Positions 1-5,717 of a DNA stretch of 5,717 nucleotides are shown here, piece by piece. How positions within the stretch are numbered: the stretch's first letter is position 1; each line of letters begins with the position of its first letter. Source of the stretch: Quisquiliibacterium sp. (GTDB taxonomy: Bacteria > Pseudomonadota > Gammaproteobacteria > Burkholderiales > Burkholderiaceae_E); NCBI GenBank assembly GCA_030830765.1, contig JAURMJ010000327.1:1-5717 (forward strand), in the 5' to 3' direction. The notes below the pieces were generated by a model. It was not told the DNA's origin. It worked only from the letters and a program-made list of their open reading frames with translations, and made no database searches. The translations under genes and the position numbers were made by a program.

Positions 1-17
1 CAAATTCCTTTGAGAAC

Positions 18-40
18 AAAAAAGCCCCGCCGGGGGGCCT
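18..40 (-). terminator. Rho-independent terminator of the tRNA-Ser gene
   Basis: Read on the minus strand, a GCCCC arm and a GGGGC arm flank a five-base CCGGC loop and are followed at once by six T residues. An A and a G before the first arm can pair with the first T residues and lengthen the stem. It begins 24 bases after the encoded CCA of the tRNA, so it should end the tRNA transcript and any read-through from serS. Confidence 0.85.
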
Positions 41-63
41 CATGCAGATTTGGTCATGGTTGA

Positions 64-155
<92 letters not shown>

Positions 156-165
156 ACGATCGAAG

Positions 166-180
166 CCGCTCAGTATAGCA
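166..180 (-). promoter_or_regulatory. Extended -10 promoter of tRNA-Ser with GC-rich discriminator
   Basis: On the minus strand the string TGCTATACT (172-180) is an extended -10 element, TGn followed by TATACT, one base off consensus. The expected start point near 165 gives a 5' leader of about ten bases before the mature tRNA. The bases right after the -10 are GAGCGG, a GC-rich discriminator of the kind linked to growth-rate and stringent control of stable RNA genes. No good -35 hexamer is seen, which is acceptable for an extended -10 promoter. The tRNA therefore probably does not depend on serS transcription. Confidence 0.65.
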
Positions 181-216
181 GAAGCCTCGATCCGGACTTT
201 TGACGCACTCGCACCG

Positions 217-247
217 CTGATGCAGCAAAAATACCCTGCTGCATCAG
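217..247. repeat. Perfect 11-bp inverted repeat in the serS-tRNA gap
   Basis: Positions 217-227 (CTGATGCAGCA) and 237-247 (TGCTGCATCAG) are exact reverse complements around a nine-base A-rich loop. The hairpin starts about 57 bases after the serS stop, which suits the 3' end of the serS transcript. No T-tract follows on the minus strand, so it is not a classical intrinsic terminator. It could be an mRNA-stabilising 3' hairpin or the 3' boundary of a Rho-dependent end. It lies 37 bases upstream of the tRNA -10 box. Confidence 0.6.
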
Positions 248-304
248 ACACCAGCTCCCAATTGTGGCGCCCGCAACGTTCTTGATCGCCGCTTGCCCAG
301 CCCC

Positions 305-1658
<1,354 letters not shown>

Positions 1659-1703
1659 GAAAGCCTGCGCAAGCCGGCTGCAGGCATGCGCTTCGCGCTG
1701 CAG

Positions 1704-1733
1704 AAAAACAGCGGGGCGCCGAAGCGCCCCCTG
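1704..1733 (-). terminator. Rho-independent terminator of the aldolase-family gene
   Basis: On the minus strand a perfect 7-bp stem GGGGCGC/GCGCCCC closes a TTCG tetraloop, the very stable C(UUCG)G type. The stem can continue as CAG/CTG past one bulged G, and TTTTT follows directly. It lies about 50 bases after the stop of the aldolase-family gene and upstream of the serS promoter, so it should insulate serS from that gene. Confidence 0.9.
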
Positions 1734-1743
1734 CCCTTGCACG

Positions 1744-1790
1744 ACTCAGTGCCGCTACTCAGTGCCGCTACTCAGACCCGCAACTCAGTC
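1744..1790. repeat. 13-bp tandem repeat, about 3.6 copies, overlapping a stop codon
   Basis: Two identical units ACTCAGTGCCGCT (1744-1756 and 1757-1769) are followed by a diverged third unit, ACTCAGACCCGCA (1770-1782), and a partial fourth, ACTCAGTC (1783-1790). The fourth contains the TGA stop of the aldolase-family gene on the minus strand. Every unit carries CTGAGT on that strand. The array sits between the stop codon and the terminator. Confidence 0.9.
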
Positions 1791-2639
1791 AAACATATCC
1801 GGTTGAGTGGCCAGCAGATGACCCCAGATCGTCTGGAAGTGCAGCCAGCCGATGTACTCGCTACCAACATGCTCACGGCTGTAGCGCGAACGCTCCTCGG
1901 ACACCAATCTCGGTTTGACGCCTGAGGCTTCGATCATCAGCTGCTGCTGGCAGCAACGTTCCAGGGCAATGAACCAGAAGGCAGCGGCTTCGATGCTGTG
2001 ACGGCTTGCGGTCAGCAGGCCATGGTTCTGGTGGATGGCGGCCTTCACACCCTTGAATGCCAAAGCCACCTTGTGACCAGCCTTGACCTCGACGGCGACC
2101 TGCCCGCCTTCGTCGCCGATCACAACGTGATCTTCGTAAAAAGCTGCCGCGTCCTGGGAGATCGGTTCCAGCTTCTTGCCCAGGGATGCGAACGCTGTGC
2201 CATAGGTGGTGTGTGCGTGGCACATCGCCAGGATGTCCGGATGAGCCTCATGCACGGCCGCATGCAGCACAAAACCGGCACGGTTCAGCGCATGCCGGCC
2301 TTCCACGACATTGCCTTCGTGGTCGGCCAGGATCAGGTTCGAAACCTTGACCTGCGAGAAATGCACGCCCATCGGGTTGGTCCAGTAAAGCTCAGGCCGC
2401 TCCGGATCGCGGATCGTCAGATGACCGGCAAAACCATAGTCGAAGCCCTGCAGCGCAAAGGCGCGGCAGGCACCGACCAGGCGCTCTTTCAAATACTGCC
2501 GATGATCGGCATGACTGGCGAAGGTCGGAATCCCCGGGAAGATCAGACCGGGTTGATCCGGCTGATAGACCGAGACCTTCTCATCACGGGTCGGATCGAA
2601 TTGATATTCACGGTAGTTCGGACTCACGGCCTGCAGCAT
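1785..2639 (-). CDS. Class II aldolase/adducin-domain protein, substrate unknown
   Basis: This 284-residue cytoplasmic protein (no signal peptide or membrane segment) has the class II aldolase/adducin fold, whose members cleave or decarboxylate small hydroxy acids or sugar phosphates with a bound metal. It has an N-terminal extension of about 45 residues, the domain entry GFAGHLTIRDPE (69-80), the metal-ligand pair in CHAHT (H141 and H143) and the third ligand in HQNHGLL (H206). Compared with L-fuculose-1-phosphate aldolase as I recall it, the catalytic Glu position before the HAAVH helix is occupied by Gly122, and the phosphate-binding SS and GN residues are absent. The C-terminus (GWLHFQ, 264-269) resembles the family that includes fungal Mug14. 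A sugar-phosphate aldolase activity is therefore doubtful; a decarboxylase or another lyase is possible. The start is set by AAGGA six bases upstream. The gene is divergent from lysR and probably controlled by it. Confidence 0.88.
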   Translation of the reverse strand: MLQAVSPNYREYQFDPTRDEKVSVYQPDQPGLIFPGIPTFASHADHRQYLKERLVGACRAFALQGFDYGFAGHLTIRDPERPELYWTNPMGVHFSQVKVSNLILADHEGNVVEGRHALNRAGFVLHAAVHEAHPDILAMCHAHTTYGTAFASLGKKLEPISQDAAAFYEDHVVIGDEGGQVAVEVKAGHKVALAFKGVKAAIHQNHGLLTASRHSIEAAAFWFIALERCCQQQLMIEASGVKPRLVSEERSRYSREHVGSEYIGWLHFQTIWGHLLATQPDMFD

Positions 2640-2645
2640 GAAAAT

Positions 2646-2650
2646 TCCTT
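2646..2650 (-). promoter_or_regulatory. Ribosome binding site of the aldolase-family gene
   Basis: The minus strand has AAGGA six bases before the ATG at 2639. This is the clearest Shine-Dalgarno sequence in the window and fixes the start codon. Confidence 0.8.
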
Positions 2651-2667
2651 GTCAGCGCTATGTGCGA

Positions 2668-2673
2668 ATTTAA
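2668..2673 (-). promoter_or_regulatory. Weak candidate -10 box of the aldolase-family gene
   Basis: TTAAAT on the minus strand matches TATAAT at four of six positions and would start transcription near 2661, about 20 bases before the ATG. Seventeen bases upstream the expected -35 position holds GCGGAG, which does not resemble the consensus. A poor -35 fits a promoter that needs an activator. The phased half-sites around 2737 would then be centred near -76, in the usual range for a LysR-type activator. Confidence 0.3.
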
Positions 2674-2716
2674 CTGAAGGCTGCATGATGCTCCGCAGTC
2701 GCTGGCTGGACAAACG

Positions 2717-2750
2717 ATGTTTTTTCATGAAAACATGAATTAATTTCATG
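2717..2750. promoter_or_regulatory. Probable LysR-type operator: three phased CATGAA half-sites
   Basis: The divergent intergenic region contains TTCATG (2724-2729), CATGAA (2734-2739) and TTCATG (2745-2750), the same hexamer in alternating orientation with start-to-start steps of 10 and 11 bases. An overlapping pair, ATGTTTT (2717-2723) and AAAACAT (2730-2736), forms another dyad. LysR-type regulators bind interrupted AT-rich dyads in the gap shared with the divergent target gene. The array ends 14 bases before the lysR ATG, so it probably overlaps the lysR promoter and allows autorepression while activating the aldolase-family gene. Confidence 0.6.
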
Positions 2751-2768
2751 ATTAGTCAATCCAGATGA
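2748..2768 (+). other. Six-codon reading frame overlapping the lysR start (ATGA)
   Basis: ATG at 2748 opens the frame MISQSR, whose TGA stop (2766-2768) overlaps the lysR ATG (2765-2767) as ATGA. Such an overlap can couple translation, and lysR lacks a visible Shine-Dalgarno sequence. The short frame has no Shine-Dalgarno either, and its ATG lies inside the last operator half-site, so chance is likely. Confidence 0.15.
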
Positions 2769-3661
2769 GAAAGATCCCGAATTTTGGTCGATTGCGAGCC
2801 TTCGAAGCGGCGGCTCGCCACGAGAGTTTTGCTCTGGCAGCCAGCGAACTGCATCTGACGCCTTCCGCGATCAGCCATCAGATCCGAGATCTTGAGGCTG
2901 AGTTTGGCCAGGAACTTTTTGTCCGACGCAATCGGCGCGTTGAGCCGACGCCGCAGGGACGAAGATTACTGTTGGGGCTGACCCGAGTATTCGATGCGCT
3001 GGAAGCGGCCTGCGCCGAGGTTTCCCTCCCAGGCAATGACCAGATCCTGGCACTGCACTGCGCACCGAGTTTCGCAGTGAAGGTGTTGGGTCCCAGGCTG
3101 CCTGACTTCATCAAGCGCTATCCGCAGATCACGATCCGACTGACCAGTGGCGCTGACCCGCTGGACCTGAATATGGCCCGGGAGATCGACATCGCGATCT
3201 CCTACGGCTCGGTCAGACGCAGCCCAGGCGTCGAGGTGCTCGAGCTCGGTGACGAGGAGATCATGCCGATGGTCGCGCCCCACCTGCTGGCGCAAGGCGA
3301 AGACCCCCGGGGTGCCCTGCAGACCTTGACGCTGATCGACTCACCGCTCAGTCAGGTCAGCTGGACCGACTGGTTCTCCCATAACGGCATGAGCCTGCCG
3401 CAACGGCCACGCCCATCGTTCGACCGGGCGGCTCTGGTCATATCGGCCGCCGTCGATGGCATGGGGGTTGCCCTGGAGAGCACCCGGCTTGCCGAACGCG
3501 AATTGCGTCGCGGCGAGCTGGTGATCGTCGGCGGCACGCAGTTTGAGGCGATCCGCCTGCCGATGCATTTCCTGTCGGTTCGAAGCGCTGAATCGCGCAG
3601 CGAGCGGGTGCAGGCCTTCAGAGAATGGCTGCAGGAGCAGCTGTCGCAGGGCCCAACGTAG
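2765..3661 (+). CDS. LysR-type transcriptional regulator, GcvA-like
   Basis: DNA-binding regulator of 298 residues, the usual length for LysR-type proteins. The N-terminal winged helix-turn-helix covers about residues 6-65: LRAFEAAARHESFALAA (10-26), ELHLTPSAISHQIRDLE (28-44), then GQELFVRRNRRVEPTPQG (48-65). The opening wording resembles GcvA-type regulators. A linker helix (about 66-88) leads to a periplasmic-binding-like effector domain (about 92-292) with DIAISYG (142-148) and a conserved DGMGVALEST stretch (231-240). The effector cannot be read from sequence. The divergent aldolase-family gene and the shared dyad operator make that gene the likely target, with autoregulation. The only in-frame upstream ATG (2735) runs into a stop after one codon, which supports this start, although no Shine-Dalgarno is seen. 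It converges on rarA with a 33-base gap. Confidence 0.95.
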   Translation: MRKIPNFGRLRAFEAAARHESFALAASELHLTPSAISHQIRDLEAEFGQELFVRRNRRVEPTPQGRRLLLGLTRVFDALEAACAEVSLPGNDQILALHCAPSFAVKVLGPRLPDFIKRYPQITIRLTSGADPLDLNMAREIDIAISYGSVRRSPGVEVLELGDEEIMPMVAPHLLAQGEDPRGALQTLTLIDSPLSQVSWTDWFSHNGMSLPQRPRPSFDRAALVISAAVDGMGVALESTRLAERELRRGELVIVGGTQFEAIRLPMHFLSVRSAESRSERVQAFREWLQEQLSQGPT

Positions 3662-3694
3662 ATTTTACGAACGCTTGAGCGAGGCCAACCCAGG

Positions 3695-5167
3695 CTATTC
3701 CTGGTCACGCGCCTTCGCATCCAGATCTCTGAGAAAAGCCAATTTCTCAGCGATTTTGCTTTCCAGGCCTCTGGGCACCGGCTGATACCACCTCGGTTCA
3801 CGCATTCCGTCCGGAAAATAGGTCTCACCGGCGGCATAGGCATGCGGCTCGTCATGGGCATACCGATAGGCGTGTCCGTAACCAAGTTCCTTCATCAGGC
3901 GCGTCGGCGCATTGCGCAGGTGCACTGGAACTTCAGCGCTGGCCCCCTGCTTCACGAAGGCACGCGCCGCGTTATAGGCGTTGTAGCCGGCATTGCTCTT
4001 GGCCGCGACAGCCAGATAGATGACCGCCTGCCCAAGCGCCAGTTCACCCTCCGGTGAACCCAGCCGCTCATAGGTTGTGGCCGCGTCGTTGGCCACCTGC
4101 ATGGCTCGAGGATCGGCCAGGCCGATGTCTTCCCAGGCCATCCTGACGATGCGACGAGCCAGATAGCGCGCGTCCACACCACCGTCGAGCATCCGGCACA
4201 GCAAGTACAACGCAGCATCCGGGTTCGAACCGCGCACCGATTTGTGCAACGCGGAGATCTGGTCGTAGAAATTGTCTCCGCCCTTGTCAAAACGTCTTAC
4301 GTTCAGCGTGAGCGCGTTCTCGACAAAGGCTGTATCGATGCGGCTGGTCCCGCTGGCACCAGCTGCGGTGTCGCATTGCTCCAGCAGGTTCAGAAAGCGG
4401 CGCGCATCCCCGTCGGCATAACCGATGATCGTGTCGATGGCTGCCGCATCAAACTCCAGGTGAGACAAGGCCTTGTTGCGCGCAAGCTCAAGCAGTTGAC
4501 GCAACTCGGTCTCGGTGAGCGACTTCAGCACATAGACCTGCGCCCGGGACAGCAGCGCGGAATTGACCTCGAAGGACGGATTCTCGGTCGTCGCCCCGAT
4601 GAAGGTCACCAGGCCCGACTCCGCGTACGGCAGCAGCGCATCCTGCTGCGACTTGTTGAAGCGATGGATCTCGTCGACAAAAAGAATCGTGCGCCGACCC
4701 TGCGCCTGATTGCGCTGCGCCTGCTCCATCGCGGCGCGGATGTCCTTGACGCCGGAAAACACGGCTGACAGCGCGATGAATTCGCAGTCAAAGGCATTGG
4801 CAGTCAGACGGGCCAGCGTGGTTTTTCCAACGCCCGGCGGACCCCATAGGATCATCGAATGCGGTTTGCCGGACTGAAATGCCAGACGCAGCGGCTTGCC
4901 CTCACCAAGCAGTTCGGTCTGGCCGATCACCTCATCGAGCGTCGTCGGGCGCAGGCGTTCCGCAAGCGGAACGCCGATGGCCAGACCCGAGGCACGGTCG
5001 TCGTCTGAGTTGGGCCCCGCAGGCACGGTTGCCGATGAGGCGCTTGCAGGGAAGGAAAGATGATCAGTCCGCGTCCGCCCCTCAGCACCCTTTTGCCCAC
5101 GATCGAGTGCAGGATCGTCGCCAAGCAGATCTGCCTGCAGGGGGTCGTCGGGATCGGACGGATTCAT
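3695..5167 (-). CDS. rarA: RarA/MgsA AAA+ ATPase with an N-terminal extension
   Basis: Replication-associated recombination protein A, an AAA+ ATPase related to clamp loaders that acts at stalled forks and single-strand gaps (family knowledge). Visible motifs: PLAERLRP (67-74), Walker A GPPGVGKT (109-116), Walker B ILFVDE (161-166), sensor 1 GATTENPSF (191-199), arginine finger LLSRA (205-209), sensor 2 GDARR (253-257) and the C-terminal tetramerisation region including [20 protein letters not shown] (299-318), [10 protein letters not shown] (413-422) and YRYAHDEP (434-441). At 490 residues it exceeds E. coli RarA (447) mainly by about 45 extra residues at the N-terminus. That stretch is acidic, probably disordered, and holds QADLL (11-15), which resembles a beta-clamp motif. 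The start is supported by a TGATG overlap with the upstream transporter gene; a GTG at codon 48 is an alternative. No terminator is seen after its stop. Confidence 0.96.
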   Translation of the reverse strand: MNPSDPDDPLQADLLGDDPALDRGQKGAEGRTRTDHLSFPASASSATVPAGPNSDDDRASGLAIGVPLAERLRPTTLDEVIGQTELLGEGKPLRLAFQSGKPHSMILWGPPGVGKTTLARLTANAFDCEFIALSAVFSGVKDIRAAMEQAQRNQAQGRRTILFVDEIHRFNKSQQDALLPYAESGLVTFIGATTENPSFEVNSALLSRAQVYVLKSLTETELRQLLELARNKALSHLEFDAAAIDTIIGYADGDARRFLNLLEQCDTAAGASGTSRIDTAFVENALTLNVRRFDKGGDNFYDQISALHKSVRGSNPDAALYLLCRMLDGGVDARYLARRIVRMAWEDIGLADPRAMQVANDAATTYERLGSPEGELALGQAVIYLAVAAKSNAGYNAYNAARAFVKQGASAEVPVHLRNAPTRLMKELGYGHAYRYAHDEPHAYAAGETYFPDGMREPRWYQPVPRGLESKIAEKLAFLRDLDAKARDQE

Positions 5168-5717
5168 CAGACCGCCGGGGCCACCGCGTTGCGCGCACTG
5201 GCTTTGCCGATGTTCAGCGCACTGGCAATCATCAGGCCTTGGAACAGCGCGATGCCCGCCCAGATCAGCGCCGGATGACCGGCATCCATCAGCAGACCAA
5301 ACATGGCCGGCGCAATGGCCGACCCGACATCCAGACCTGAATAGACCATGCCATAGACCCGACCGGTCGCCCCCGGCGGCGTCGCCTTGCGCACAAGCAG
5401 ATCACGGGACGGTCCGGCGATTCCGGTACCCACACCCATCACAATGAACAGCATGGGGATGCTCCAACCGGGCAGCCCGGAAAAACCGACCAGCAGAGCC
5501 ATCGACGCTGCCACTGCAAACGCGACTGCAATGATTTTTTCAGCGCGATGCTCATCGGTTGCCAGCAGACCACCGATGATCATCCCGCCTGCCCCGGACA
5601 GCATGTAACCGGTCAGACAAATAGCCAGCAGGTTGTACGGCACATCGTGCAGCTGTCGGGTGAGATACTCCACCACGCGCTCGGGTTGGTTGCGGAACTT
5701 CGGCTCACGCTCCAGCA
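5167..5717 (-). CDS. Major facilitator superfamily transporter, 5' end outside the window
   Basis: Inner-membrane transporter of which only the C-terminal 183 or so residues are visible. The frame is open to the window edge, and the first GTG inside it (5674-5676) is very unlikely to be the true start. Five hydrophobic segments can be seen: LLAICLTGYMLSGAGGMIIGG, IIAVAFAVAASMALLVGF, IPMLFIVMGVGTGIAGPS, GLDVGSAIAPAMFGLLMDAG (preceded by GRVYGMVYS) and LIWAGIALFQGLMIASALNI. The GG..AT.EHRAEK loop after the first resembles the cytoplasmic motif A copy between helices 8 and 9, so this is the last part of a 12-helix protein. Substrate and direction cannot be inferred. Its TGA overlaps the rarA ATG by one base, so the two form an operon whose promoter lies beyond the window. 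Confidence 0.85.
   Translation of the reverse strand, partial: LEREPKFRNQPERVVEYLTRQLHDVPYNLLAICLTGYMLSGAGGMIIGGLLATDEHRAEKIIAVAFAVAASMALLVGFSGLPGWSIPMLFIVMGVGTGIAGPSRDLLVRKATPPGATGRVYGMVYSGLDVGSAIAPAMFGLLMDAGHPALIWAGIALFQGLMIASALNIGKASARNAVAPAV

Noticed and set aside
1663..1703. Several short inverted repeats (GCCTGC/GCAGGC and two CTGCAG sites) between the terminator and the serS promoter
   Set aside because: The stems are only 4-6 bp in GC-rich DNA, no T-run follows them, and they do not form one consistent structure.
1998..2738. Plus-strand open frame (246 codons) opposite the aldolase-family gene
   Set aside because: It is an antisense shadow of a clear class II aldolase-fold protein and also runs through the divergent promoter and operator. 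No recognisable domain is seen.
4222..4231. GGTTCGAACC, similar to a tRNA T-loop
   Set aside because: It encodes part of the conserved RGSNPD stretch of RarA, and no other tRNA arms surround it.
4244..4768. Plus-strand open frame opposite rarA
   Set aside because: It is antisense to the conserved AAA+ core of RarA and has no domain or convincing ribosome binding site.
4879..5340. Plus-strand open frame spanning the rarA-transporter junction
   Set aside because: Its translation is low-complexity and Arg/Gln-rich, and it overlaps two supported genes on the other strand. I briefly considered it as evidence against the long RarA start, but the TGATG overlap supports that start better.
5674..5676. 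GTG as the start codon of a short membrane protein
   Set aside because: The frame stays open to the window edge and the visible segments look like the C-terminal part of a 12-helix transporter, so the gene is cut by the window rather than short.

Overview
The window is a moderately GC-rich chromosomal stretch of a proteobacterium. The protein sequences and the rarA/serS neighbourhood fit a beta-proteobacterium (perhaps Burkholderiales) best, but this is an inference from family resemblance; no taxonomic marker in the window settles it. Coding density is high and no gene-free stretch exceeds 300 bases. The longest gap, 190 bases between the aldolase-family gene and serS, holds a tandem repeat, a terminator and a candidate promoter.

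Layout from left to right. A serine tRNA gene (anticodon CGA, minus strand) lies downstream of serS, with its own extended -10 promoter and a rho-independent terminator. serS (seryl-tRNA synthetase, minus) is complete. Next come a strong terminator and a 13-bp tandem repeat marking the end of a class II aldolase/adducin-family gene (minus). A 125-bp AT-rich divergent region carries three helically phased copies of a CATGAA/TTCATG half-site. It separates that gene from a LysR-type regulator (plus). The regulator converges on rarA (minus, AAA+ replication/recombination ATPase). rarA is joined by a TGATG stop/start overlap to the 3' part of a major facilitator superfamily transporter gene, whose 5' end is outside the window.

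Functionally there are three units. The first is a translation unit in which the synthetase gene adjoins one of its substrate tRNAs. The second is a self-contained regulator plus enzyme module (lysR and the aldolase-family gene), probably an accessory metabolic switch whose substrate cannot be read from sequence. The third is a transporter-rarA operon. In E. coli rarA and serS are direct neighbours, so the lysR/aldolase pair looks like a cassette inserted into an old housekeeping arrangement.

I see no transposase, integrase, CRISPR array, phage gene, toxin-antitoxin pair or recognisable defence system. The points most worth a second look are the RarA N-terminal extension with a clamp-binding-like QADLL motif, the class II aldolase-like protein that lacks the classical catalytic glutamate, and the phased operator between that gene and lysR.
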